Shown here: positions 22,601-33,273 of the stretch, piece after piece
How positions within the stretch are numbered: position 1 is the first letter of the stretch
Layout of the letters: each line of letters starts with the position of its first letter
Assembly (NCBI GenBank): GCA_037176885.1
Contig: JAWWNJ010000061.1
Span: 992,001-1,056,000, forward strand
DNA length: 64,000 nt
Direction of reading: 5' to 3'
DNA from: Favolaschia claudopus
Taxonomy: Eukaryota > Basidiomycota > Agaricomycetes > Agaricales > Mycenaceae
Translations under genes and position numbers: made by a program
The notes under the pieces: model-generated
The model's input: the letters and a program-made list of their open reading frames with translations, nothing else
Database searches by the model: none
Told to the model about the DNA's origin: nothing

Positions 22601-23815
22601 GAAGGGACGCACAGGAGCATTCGATATTTGTCTCGAGGACTATTCACATGAACCAGGACCAGTTTTTGGATCAGCCAAGCACCGACGGCGTGGTTTGTCC
22701 AGTCCTCTGGGGTTCCGAGAACGACGCGGAATTTGTCGCCTAGATATTCCAGACATTGCTCCCCAGTGCTCAACGTGAACATTTTGAAGCTTCGGAGGAG
22801 CAATTCGACGCGGTCAGTGAGGAAAGTGTTTTCGAGGTCTTGCATCATGACGCCCTCAAAGATCTCCTTGTCGGAGGCACCGAAGAGGGCTTTGAGGATG
22901 AGCATGATGGGAATGACATATTCCTGTTTTCTCCAGCTGAATCGAAACATGGCGCTGCCATTGGAGAGGTAATGCAGAGTGTTTGTGACGGCAGTTTGGT
23001 CGGGGCGGACACATCGAATTTGGACGGCGTATTGGGTGTAAGAGGGACCGCGATTAGCGAAGGTTGGTCGGATGAGTGAGATGACATGGTTGCGGCGGGG
23101 GAGGATGAGGTAGCGGATGAGACGCTCGTTGCCGTTGATCACGAAGTAGCCGCCAAACTCTTCTGGTTCTTCGTGCTTTTTAACCAATTCGGCGGAGGAC
23201 ATGCCGCGGATGTTGCATCGTACGGAGCGTACCATTATAGGGACGAGGCCGCAGTCTTTGTGCATTTCTTGACGTTGACCCTGGGGGTCTGTCCAGCATA
23301 GTTTTATGGTCATCCGACCTCGATAGGACGTTAGCCGTTCGCGTGCCTAATTAAGCTGGTTCAGAACATGGACACATAAATTTCGCAACTCAAGATACCT
23401 CGGAGGGAAACACTTTTCGCGTCGTAGAGTGTTTGTCTTTTTCAGGTACCATTGGACGTGCAATATTGGCCGAATCGATCCATACTAGATCGAATTAGCA
23501 CCCAGAAATTGCCAATGAGCAACCCTCACTTCGCATTCGATTTCCCCAGCCGCGGTTGTCTACTTTTCCATCTCCATCAAATACTACGCGTTCTCCAATG
23601 TCCTCAAGCCCAAGAGATATGAGTCCTCGTCCATCACCGTCGCCAGAAGGTAAACCAGAGTCGTCAAATAGAGCATTGAAAGACTCGATATGAGGGGCCA
23701 CAAATTCATTTAGGATATTATATGTTGAGCCATCCTTTGGGGGATTTTTGAATTGATCTTCCCGAGCTAGAGTGTTGAATGTGGGTTTGCGTTTTGTCCG
23801 CTCCGCATTCGGCAT
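19618..23815 (-). CDS. RPA135: DNA-directed RNA polymerase I second-largest subunit
   Basis: This is the beta-like subunit of nucleolar RNA polymerase I, which transcribes the rRNA precursor. Identity with Pol I rather than Pol II or III rests on [13 protein letters not shown] near the N-terminus, [12 protein letters not shown], and [19 protein letters not shown]. The active-site region [18 protein letters not shown] is intact, and so is the hybrid-binding stretch [18 protein letters not shown]. The C-terminal zinc site is seen as VCRSCGSL and YCRVC. The start at 23815 ([15 protein letters not shown]) is supported by the downstream conserved exon. The N-terminal splice path through [20 protein letters not shown] and [12 protein letters not shown] is clean. 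The gene has roughly ten introns of about 50 nt. It is divergent from the nucleoporin gene with only 218 bp between the two start codons. Confidence 0.95.
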
Positions 23816-24033
23816 GAGTTGCAAAACGCAAAACTTTTGTGTGGGAAACCGGCATTCACGGCCCGGCTCAATGTGACCTGTGACATGCTTTTGACGGGTC
23901 CGAATATGGAGTGGCGGTGCCGGGATGACTAGCGTGGTATCGTGGCGGTGCCTCTGATGAGTCAGCAATAGCATTTGGCTTTCAAGTCAACTGGCAGAGG
24001 GACGACTGTTAATCCGTTTCTCTTCCTGCCACC
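23816..24033. promoter_or_regulatory. bidirectional promoter between RPA135 and NUP98
   Basis: 218 bp separate the two divergent ATGs, so both promoters and 5' leaders must share this space. I see no strong TATA box. A shared or overlapping promoter follows from the geometry, but co-regulation is an inference. Confidence 0.5.
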
Positions 24034-27000
24034 ATGTTCGGTTCTACCTGGGGCAATAACCAGCAAAACCAGCAGCAACCATCCGCGTTTGGGCAACCCT
24101 CAGCATTCGGTGCTCCTGGTTCGTCTTCAATCTCGCGTCAATCGCCAGTAGGACTAACCAGTATCAAAGCTTTTGGCTCGGGCACCGGTGCTTTTGGTCA
24201 AAATGCACAGCAGCAGCCACAAACGAACCCTATGTTTGGAAATCTTGGCGCGAGCACAAGTACCAACACCGGTGGTTTCGGTATCGTCGTTTTTTTATTC
24301 TTTATCTTGAATCGCAAACTAATCGTCTCCAGGCGCGTTTGGTGGCGCTAATAATGCGCAGGCACCCGCAGGGAACCCCATGTTTGGCGGAGCGAAGCCT
24401 GCGACCGGGTTTGGCGCGTTCGGTGGTGGGACGAACAACGCCTTTGGTGGTGGCGGCAACGCTTTTGGTGGTAACACCGCAGGAAATGCTTTCGGCCAGC
24501 CTGCAAACAACAATACCTCCGCGTTTGGTCAACCTAACTCGATTTTTGGAAAACCTGCAACGACCGGCGCGTTTGGAGCGGCCGCAACTGGTGCGTTTTC
24601 TCTTCTCTTGTTTTGCTTTTCCAATTTCTCATTCCATGTTAGCCACCGAGAATGTAGCACCAGTGACGACTGGAAGCTCAAATCCCCCATACGCACCCTA
24701 CACTGAAAAGGATTCTGCGCAACCCACCATGACCAACCACTATCAATCCATCTCTTGCATACCTGCTTATCGAGGCACTTCATTCGAAGTCAGTGTTCAA
24801 TTCCGGGTCTTTCTTCGTTTTCCGTTTGTGATGATTGACGCACTGTCATCCAGGAAATTCGATTCCAGGATTATGCTCAGGGGAGGAAGACTGCCGGTGC
24901 CTTTGGGCAATCTGCAACGTTCGGTGTGCAGCAGCCAGCCAACAACGTATTCGGCCAAACGCAGCCTGCCCAGCAGCAGACCTCTGTCTTCGGAAACACC
25001 ACTGCACAACCGACATCCGGTTTTGGTGCCTTTGGTAACCCTGCGCCAGCTCCTGCTCCGGCGCCTGCATTCGGAGTCGGCGCGTTCGGTCAACCTCAGC
25101 AGCAGCAACAGCAACCGGCATCAGGATTCGGTGCATTTGGCCAGCAGCAGCCTCAACAACAACAACAACAACAACAGTCCGGCATATTTGGTGGCGGCAC
25201 GACGAACGCGTTTGGCAACAACACCAATAACGCGCCGAAGCCTTTCGGTGCTTTCGGTCAGTCATTTCTCATCGTATTGTATCCCAACTCATACTCCTGC
25301 AGGCGGCAGTAGCGTGTTTGGCAACAATACCGCTAATCCGTTAGGCGGGAATACGGCGCAGCCTGCCCAGACAAACGTGTTTGGAACGAACACAGCACAG
25401 CCGGCAGCAACGTCTTTCGGTTTCGGTAAGAAGCTTCGCTCATGACGCGACTCTGGCGCTAATCTCTTCATAGGTAACACTGCCGCCAATAACGCGCCAA
25501 AACCCGGCCTCTTCGGTCAGCCAGCTCAGCCCGCTCAAAATGCCTTTGGCGGTTCGAACATCTTTGGAAACACGCAACAACAACCAGCCGCACAGCAAAA
25601 CAGCTTCGGTTTTGGTAACAATAACGCTCAACAGCAGCAGCAGCAGCCTGCGAATCCCAACCCTCGTAACTACTGTGCTCCAACCGTCGTTTTCTTTTGC
25701 TCACCTTTAATTCCAGTATTTGGTGGTGCAAACACCACAAACCCCAACCCGTTGTTTGGTGGCAATGCGTTCGGCGCGAACAATCAGCAGCAGCAACAAC
25801 AGCAACCGTCCCTTTTTGGGCCTAAACCTGCTGCCCCCCTCTTCCCTCCAATGGGCGCCTCGACAAACAATGTTGCTCCTGCGGCCAATACTTCCATCTT
25901 CGGAAACAGCCTCGGTCAACAAAATCAGCAGCAACAACCTGCCTTTGGAAGTCTATTTGGCGGAAACAACGCTCCCAAACCTCTGGCGCCTCCTTTAGGG
26001 CAGTCGTCTTCAATGTTCGGAGGCTTCAACAACTCCAACGGCATGTTTAATGCCGGTGCAAGCAACGCTGGCGCGCAAGGAACACTCACTGCGTCAATCG
26101 CGCAACCTATCGCCACCGACTTGTTTTCGATGCTCCCTCCTGGGCCACACGCCGTAAATCTGGAGCAATCTCCGAAAAAGAAGGTGCCTTTCTTCGTCGA
26201 TGTGCCGACGCGTTCTCCGATCCCTCGTGTCGGACTCAGTTATACACCCGCTTCTTCTAAGTTGCGTGGCTTCGGAACCTCGACCACGACCACTCACGGC
26301 TCTCCCGGCAATCCGTTTGCGTTTTCCAACATGTCGTTGACGAACGGGAAACCCGGTGTATTGTCTCTCTCACGCGGGATCTCCCCCGACTCGATTCTAC
26401 GCAGTTCGAGCCCGTCGTTGGGCAGCGGCTCAAAACATAGCGTCAAGAAACTCATCCTTGACAAAAAGGTCGAACCGGAACAACTGTTCAGCAAGTCGGT
26501 CTCTGCGTCCCCGGGCGCACCGAGAGGCAAGATTACATTCAGCCCCGCACTCGGAATCGCGGCACGCGAGAAGGAGAGCGCAGCAGCGTTGATCGCTTCT
26601 CGACCCATGGACTCGCCTACGCCAGCGCCGCGTCCACCAGCGAATCGATTTACCGCGCAAAATCTGCCGCCGCAAAACGATACGGACGAGCCTTCTGGTT
26701 CATCTTCGAACCCGGAAGAAGGAGAATACTGGGTGCGGCCTGACCTCGCGACGCTGCGACAGGCAGGGTACGAGAAGCTGTCGTCTTTCCCGGACCTCGT
26801 CGTTGGCCGTGTGGGCTACGGCGAAATCCACTTCATGGAGCCTGTGGATCTGACGGGGCTGCCGAAGCTCGGGGCGCTGCTTGGGGAGGTGGTGCGGTTT
26901 GACGATAAGGAGTGTAGTGTGTATCCGGATAGCGATGAGGTGGATAAGCCGCCGCCGGGATCGGGGTTGAATGTGCGTGCGAAGATTTCGTTGTTGAGGT

Positions 27001-27158
27001 GTTGGGCGGTGGATAAGGCGACGAGGGAGCCGATTAAGGATGCGACGCATCCGAGCGCGGTGAAGCATTTGAAGAGGCTGAAGAACATGAAGGATACGAA
27101 CTTTGATGGGTTTGATTTGGCGAAGGGCGAGTGGACGTTCACGGTGGATCACTTTTGA
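24034..27158 (+). CDS. NUP98: FG nucleoporin of the NUP98 type (GLFG repeats, GLEBS motif, C-terminal domain)
   Basis: A component of the nuclear pore permeability barrier and mRNA export path. The N-terminal two thirds is FG/GLFG-type repeat sequence rich in Asn and Gln, including a run of CAA/CAG codons near 25150. After the first repeats lies a GLEBS-type Rae1/Gle2-binding segment split by an intron: NPPYAPYTEKDSAQPT, HYQSISCIPAYRGTSFE, then EIRFQDYAQGRKTAG. The C-terminus is the NUP98 autoproteolytic-domain fold: EYWVRPDLATLRQAGYEKL, VGRVGYGEIHF, and TNFDGFDLAKGEWTFTV ending in DHF and a stop. The chain stops at the HF position after which NUP98-NUP96 precursors are cut, so there is no attached NUP96 part. 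About seven short introns split the repeat region; the domain itself is one exon. Confidence 0.93.
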
Positions 27159-28282
27159 GTTAGTAAGGGTGTTTCGCATGGGTGTTTTACTCGATCTCTA
27201 TTTGCTGCTTTTCTATTCATATCATTCCCCACGAACTCAATGCTTTCCATCTTCCCCTCCGTCTCTTGTCCTCTTGTTACCCTCAATCACGTAGTCAGTA
27301 CATAGCATATTATTTAGGTAGTCGTAGCCACATCTTTTGTATTGTGTTTGTTGCCTGGAAATACACATCTGCATATAACTTGGATGTGCCCATGCCTGAA
27401 TTCCGATTTGCATGTCAAGATTCGATGCAGATGCGCTGAATGCTTACTGCCCCGACTTGTGCCCGAGCACCATGAGTAGAATTGGTCACCCGACTGTATG
27501 CGCACTTGCACAACCTTTGTTTTGCGGCTGACTGAGCTCCCCCAGCAGTCTGGACCTTCAGACTCTCAGTCACCTGCAGAGCCTCTGCGCGCCGGAATCG
27601 TCCGATCGTGCGAACCCGATTGGGAACACACTCGTCCATCGACCCAAAAAAGGAAATAATGGAGATGACCGCGTTTTATGCGTCCTGCAATGGGCGCATA
27701 GTGATACTGCAGAAAACGTTTATTGATCTTCTGCATCGAAACCGGATGGGACTCGCGATAGCCGGGATGACAGGAGTGCAGCAGCTGCCGCGCGATGAGG
27801 ACGGCAGATGTTACTTGCTAAGCATAGATGGAACAATCTCTTCCCCAGAGACAAAGCGACTGTTTGTCAGATTCCGCAGAAGCCCTTTGAAGCGAAGTTA
27901 AAGCTGATGAAAGCCGCCAGTGCGGTCAAACGGCCACCGTCGGTGTTGATGAGTTTTGGGACCTCAGCATGAAATGATGTCGCGACTTCACAATCAGATT
28001 GCGGGAAATACGCAGAGTTTCAACTTGTTTCTGAGCGACAACCGTGATAATTGGATTCAGGAATCGTACTCTCTTGAGTCTCTCGTGGTCCAGATCTGGG
28101 GAAGTTCGGGACTGAACGGGAGGAGGCGGAATCCTCGCGTCACGTGAGATTTTTCGTCATCTTCTGCGTCGGCTGTTCGCGGCAGAGATTTGTTCCGCGC
28201 CAACTGGGAGGGAATAAAAAGAGCAGGCTCTGGGCCGCCCCAATTATCTACCTTACATCTACCCTCGAGTTCGCAAAACACT
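27159..28282. other. 1.1-kb gap with no supported gene
   Basis: It begins with the probable NUP98 3' UTR and ends with the RCF2 promoter, where an A/T-rich AATAAAAAG lies about 70 bp before the RCF2 ATG. A 97-codon frame at 27608-27901 looks protein-like in places (FIDLLHRNRMGLAIAGM) but has no domain and no paralogue in the window. It could be the relic of a lost exon. Confidence 0.45.
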
Positions 28283-29158
28283 ATGAAGGTCATCCAAATC
28301 TCGCTCTATCTTCTCCGTGAATTGACACTCTTAGTAGCTTGCGACTGACGAACAAATTGCAGCCCATGCCGCTGCTTCACGACGCGGTGCTTTGGAAGGA
28401 CTCTTCGCTGGCGGTATAGCCGCAACATTAGGCTCTTTCTACGCTCAGCGGAGATGGGCATACTACAGAAACTTCCCGCCTTCCCTCAAGCTTCTCAGCG
28501 TTCTAATCATCGCCGCACCCACGCTTTCCATTCAGGCAGAACGTCGCGGCCTGGAATACGACAAATCTCAATGGTTCGTTGACTCGCTGTGTTGTATTCC
28601 ACTCCGGCGTTGACGGTAAACGCAGGGAGGGAGAGGGTGCACGGTTACTTCAAGTACAAGAGCAGCAGGAATTGTCTAAATGGGAAAGCATGTCTGCTGG
28701 CGACAAGATCGCTGACTGGGCTTCAAGACACGAATATTCTCTTATCATTGGCGGATGGGCAATGAGTCTTATCGCATCTGGTGTCATAATCAATCGCAAC
28801 AAGTGCGTCTGCATCACTCTTGACAAAATACATCCAGTCCTAACACCGTTCAGATACCAAAGCCCTGCACAAAAAATCGTGCAGGCCCGTATGTGGGCTC
28901 AGGGACTGACGATCGGTATTATCCTCACCGCTGCTGGTTTTAAAACCACGCGTAATAAGGGTGAGACTGCAAGTCGCGTACGTCACGATTCTCTCATCCT
29001 CTTGTCATGCCTGACCTCGTTTTGTTCTTTAGCCGCCACCAGACCATTCGTGGATGGAAGTTGTAGAACAACACGAGCGGGAGCGTCAAGAGGAAGAACG
29101 GATGAAGGCGCGTCTTGCATCAGCACAACGACGGGGCGCACCCGACGTCCCGGTCTAA
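28283..29158 (+). CDS. RCF2: HIG1-domain respiratory supercomplex factor, RCF2 type
   Basis: A mitochondrial inner-membrane protein associated with cytochrome c oxidase and its supercomplexes. Five exons: MK (28283-28288), then 28338-28573, 28626-28802, 28854-28960 and about 29043-29158. Spliced, it begins MKLATDEQIAAHAAASRRGA, matching the conserved RCF2 start. A first hydrophobic pair follows (LEGLFAGGIAATLGSFYAQR, LLSVLIIAAPTLSIQAERRG). The HIG1 domain holds WASRHEYSLIIGGWAMSLIA and MWAQGLTIGIILTAAGF, its two membrane helices. The charged tail EQHERERQEEERMKARL is probably a matrix or intermembrane coiled segment. The 3' acceptor at 29041-29042 was chosen because it alone preserves the DHSWMEVVEQ frame. 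Confidence 0.9.
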
Positions 29159-30037
29159 GCGTGGATAGATGGGACATAGGCATGGCATGAACTCTTATCT
29201 ATACTTTATACGGGACCACCACTTGTAATGACGCGTGTATCTTATTCGCAATTGTATTTTACAGCAACCGCTTTGGATCTCCGCATTATCTCCCATTCGT
29301 TCAAATTTAGCAGCTTCTTCATCGTTTTTTTCTGTGGCTTCACCAGCATATAGTATGAACACTGCAATGGTTATAGTACGAGTGTTGGTACAAACCAGTC
29401 GTTGAATGAATTTACTTGCTTGCTTCAAGTTAACCACGGACTATCGGCTCAATACGTCAGCTGCCGGGCCCGGGACCGAGCCCGACCTGAAAAAAGCACA
29501 GGCCTGGCACCCGTGCGTACCTCTCGACATGTTTCCTGCGGCGTAGCGAGATAGTTCCGATGAATACGCACTTCTTTCTATACCTGGGCCAGCGAATGAG
29601 CAGGATGGTCAACACATGCTTGAGTGGAGGGTAAGTAAGTAATTCAGCTCTCGATTGGAGTGGATCGACCTTCATTATTTTGCTTTGCGTCACAGGTAAA
29701 TCCTGGAGCACGCAAGTGGTGACTTCATGAAGGTAAACGCTGCACGATATTTATTACTTAGCTCTTGCCGGCTTCCCGATGACAATCCGGAAGCGCCTTG
29801 TCAAGCTTATCGAGCGTAGTATCCAAATTAGGCAATGAGTTTTCCCGATTGGGCTATTAGTGATGGCGAACAATTGCGTGCTCAAACGAAATAGTTGCGA
29901 CGAGATTTTCTGACGCTTTCAAAGCGCCATATGCATTATGCGGTTGGTCGTTATATAGTCACAAGAGGGTTAGATTGGCATCTTTGTTCCTCCCCACCTT
30001 CCCCCCACCACTCTCAGTATTTTCCACCAGCTAAACG
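29159..30037. other. gap with no supported gene
   Basis: About 880 bp containing the RCF2 3' UTR and the promoter of the PAPS reductase gene. A pyrimidine-rich tract (CCTCCCCACCTTCCCCCC) lies about 40 bp before the ATG at 30038, a common feature of fungal core promoters. No repeat or gene is visible. Confidence 0.5.
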
Positions 30038-30975
30038 ATGTCTGCACCCGCAGCCTCTTCCTCTAAAACAAAAATGCTCGACCTGCCGCTATCGAAAGAC
30101 GATCTTGCTGCAATCAATGCCCACCTCCGCACACTAACGCCAGAGGAAATTCTCAAGTGGGCGGTCGAGTCAATACCGGGACTCTACCAAACCACGGCCT
30201 TTGGCCTCACAGGGCTTGTCGCGATCGACATGCTCTCAAAAATCACGTCCTCTCCCCCGCCACTGATCTTCCTCGATACGCTGTACCACTTCGAAGAGAC
30301 TTACGAGCTCGTGGAAGATGTACGGAGACGATATGACGTCCCGATCCATGTGTATAAGCCGAAGGGCTGCGAGACTGTCGCGGACTTCGAGAAGAAGTTC
30401 GGTCAGAGGCTGTGGGAGACGAACGAGGACGTGTATGATTTTTCGATCAAGGTGGGATTTTTTCCGACCGCAGGCAGGGAATCTGAACTGACGACCATAT
30501 CACATTTGTAGGTCGAGCCTGCACGACGAGCCTACCAAGACCTCGGCGTAAAAGCTGTCATCACCGGTCGGCGACAAAGCCAGGGCGCCGACCGAGCTAC
30601 CCTCCAGCCGCTCGAGGCCGACGAGACCGGCTTGCTGAAACTCAACCCGCTCTTCGAATGGACGTTCCCATTCGTTGAGTGGTATGTCGCGGAATACAAC
30701 GTCCCGAAGAACAAGCTGCTCGACCAGGGATACCGCAGCGTCGGCGACTGGCATAGTACGTCGAAAGTCGGCGAGGGGCAGAGCGAGCGTGCCGGCCGGT
30801 GGGCAGGGAAAGAGAAGACCGAGTGCGGGTTACATCGGAATTACTTCTCGATGCAGGAGCGTGCTGAGAAAGCTGTGGGTGGCTTCGTCTTCTCTCGAGA
30901 GTTGTTGTGCTGACTGGATTTCCCAAGGCTGAGTCACCGTCATTGCATTCGTCGCAGGTTCCAATTTGTGCCTGA
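30038..30975 (+). CDS. MET16: phosphoadenylylsulfate (PAPS) reductase
   Basis: Reduces PAPS to sulfite with thioredoxin in the assimilatory sulfate pathway in the cytosol. The fold is visible as TTAFGLTGLVAIDMLSK (phosphosulfate-binding region), PLIFLDTLYHFEETYELV, VITGRRQSQGADR, and the catalytic KTECGLH near the C-terminus, whose Cys forms the S-sulfo intermediate. Exon 1 is 30038-30451, followed by a 60-nt intron (30452-30511). The 3' end is uncertain. Reading on without splicing gives a stop at 30913, but a good 53-nt intron (donor GTGGGT at 30875, branch CTGAC, acceptor CCCAAG at 30927) would move the stop to 30975; I prefer the spliced form. Otherwise the length, about 285 residues, suits the family. 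Confidence 0.92.
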
Positions 30976-31599
30976 TGGTTTTATCGGCGAACTGGGATAT
31001 GAAGGCGGACTTGTACTAATACTAATATGCGAAGGACAAAGCACATTAGAGTGCTGCACTGTGGTTATGGATTTCAAATGAATTTAGATGAACAATTAAA
31101 TTCACCGTGTATATCAATCGCTCGAAAAAGTGTTGGATAGCACCGGGTATCCAGATGATCGTGAACATTCTCAACGCTGCGACTGGGAATACGGGGCAAT
31201 TGCAAGAGATCTGAGAGGGACTGTCCGCGAACTCCGAACGAGGATCTTGTTCTCATTCGACATCTTGCCAGGTTTGTACGATCTTCTGCGCCGGGGAATT
31301 GCAGGCCAGAAAACGTCAATTTATGCAGATGCGCAGCAGAAGTGACCCGATTGTGCACTGGCCAAGTTTAACATGGAAAATATTGGCGAATTCAACCAAG
31401 CCCATTTCCGAAAAAATCCTTTCAAGCTTCAAGAACAAAACGTATCATCAGCGCCAAGTTATGGTGTCAAGATCGTTCGTAAGAAACCGGTTGACCAGTA
31501 AGAATCCAGACAGCAAGGGTATGTAGATAGAGGTCGCAATGAACCTGGCGCGTGACTGTGACATTCCGTGACATCAACGGTTTCCTTCTGCCGTCCCAA
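30976..31599. other. gap with no supported gene
   Basis: Spacer between MET16 and the second F-box-like gene. Short frames only. No repeat similar to the hairpins at 2.2-2.9 kb is seen, although the neighbouring gene is the paralogue of the gene next to them. Confidence 0.45.
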
Positions 31600-32833
31600 A
31601 TGGTCAAACGAACTCGCGTCGGGCCTCGTCCTCGATCTATTGTCGTTGCGACGTCGCGGCGCTCACCAGTACTACTCCCTCCCGAAATAAGTGCCATTAT
31701 ATGCGAAATGGTGGCGGACAAACGCGCCCTTCTCATTCTCTGTCGAGTTTCCAGCATCTTTAGATGCCAGGCTCAGCGTCTGATCCACCGTTCCGTTCAC
31801 TTGTCTGAAGGAGAGCCTGCCGGTCTACGCCAGTTAAAGTCATGGGTAACTGCCGCTTCCAAGCATGCACATCTCGCAGAATACGTGCACTCACTCACTC
31901 TCCACCTTCCTCCGATTCTGGAGGCATCCCTTGCCACCAAACTCGCTCATGCTTTGGCACAATGCATGAACCTCAAAGAGCTGTCGGTCTCTGGTCAGAG
32001 GTTGACCCATCGTCACATTTGTTTCCAGGGATCGATGCTCAACAAATCCTCTTTCCGACTGAAGAAATTCGTAAATCGCTATTTCGATGACAGGTTGATC
32101 ATGGAATTTTGGCGGAACCAAACAGAGCTTCGCATATTGGATAGTAAGATCAATGTTTGCGCTTTAGATCCAGACTCGATGCTGCTTCCGAATCTAATTG
32201 CATTGAAGACGAACAACATCGGGGATCTCCCGGTGGGAAGGGCTCTGGAGAGCATTGAAACATATCCAATGGCAGATATCTTACTTTTGAAGCAGTACGA
32301 AACGAGCCTCACGACGCTCAATCTTTGGCAACAGCCTCGGCAACGGTATTGGCTGAATCAGCCACAGGAGTTGGTCCTCGATACGCTTGTTGGTTTGGTG
32401 GCTGAGACGCTCCCGAATCTGCTCCATCTAGGCGTCTTCGCTGATACAAAGGTCTGTCTCTATATTTCATTCTCATTGATATGAAATCGCTCGCTCATTT
32501 GAATATCAGGACTTCGAACTTCACAATAGCAGCATTCACAAAGCTGTCCTAGAGCGATTCAGTAGACTTCATAGTTTCACACTCCAACTACCCTACGTTG
32601 CCAACTTCTATGTCGGCGGTGTGAGCCAGACACACCACTCCCTAGTCCAGTCGACTGGCGTGTTTGATGTGGGTCGCGATATAATGACTGCATGTCGTAC
32701 CCTGCGTCGCGTGGCCATCTCCGCTAAAGCCATGCAAGTGTATGGAGGTGTATTGACGCGGTCTGATTCCGATGGTGCTATTCAAGAGGAGCAGAAAACT
32801 TGGCTCGAGGTCCGGCAGTTTTCCTTGTTTTAG
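31600..32833 (+). CDS. F-box-like protein, expanded basidiomycete family (copy 2)
   Basis: Paralogue of the gene at 2922-4150, with the same architecture: MVKRTRVGP start, F-box-like LPPEISAIICEMVADK and LLILCRVSSIFRCQAQRLIH, then a Leu-rich body. There is one intron at the same place (about 32453-32510, donor GTCTGT, acceptor TATCAG), and a last exon from DFELHNSSIHKAVLERFSRL to a stop at 32833. Shared strings include NKSSFRLKKFVNRYFDD against NKCSFRLTKFENRYFDD. Both copies are intact, so both may be expressed. The in-frame GTG upstream at 31552 is not a likely start. Skp1 binding is inferred from the family, and the target is unknown. Confidence 0.78.
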
Positions 32834-33273
32834 TACGCAGTCGACTCATCGACGTCGGATGGTTTGTCGTCGTATTCGATATACTGAGTCATACGTGAGT
32901 CGCATTGTTTCGCTATAGTTGTCTATGTACTCATCCGGCTTCACCTTCCACAGCAGCGTGGGCAATTCGGAGAATGGTTCCTTGTACATCGCTTTTTGGT
33001 CCTTGTGCTGGACACTGGCTGGATTTTTTCTTCACACAGGTGCGGCAGCGGGTGGCCACAATTACAAAATGTGTATAGTGAAGTACATGTGATGAAGAGT
33101 TGATAGCAAGTGTTTTCCAGGGGACAGGATGAAAACGCCCGTGAAAGGCGATGAGTGAAGTGACGAAATCTCTCTGAAAGTACGCACACAGTCCCCTACG
33201 TAGCTAAAGCAGCTTCAGTCTCCTGCAGCGTCGTGTGCCCCAGTTTTGCGGTAACTCTAGATATGAATCGGAA
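32834..33273. other. gap with no supported gene
   Basis: A convergent spacer between the second F-box-like gene and kinase-like gene A. Nothing recognisable. Confidence 0.5.

Noticed and set aside
24034..27158. A fused NUP98-NUP96 precursor
   Set aside because: The stop follows DHF directly, and the downstream 1.1 kb has no NUP96-like exon.
28579..29190. Unspliced forward frame running to 29190 as the C-terminus of RCF2
   Set aside because: It reads through two introns. The spliced frame ends DHSWMEVVEQHERERQ..., which fits the charged tail of the family.
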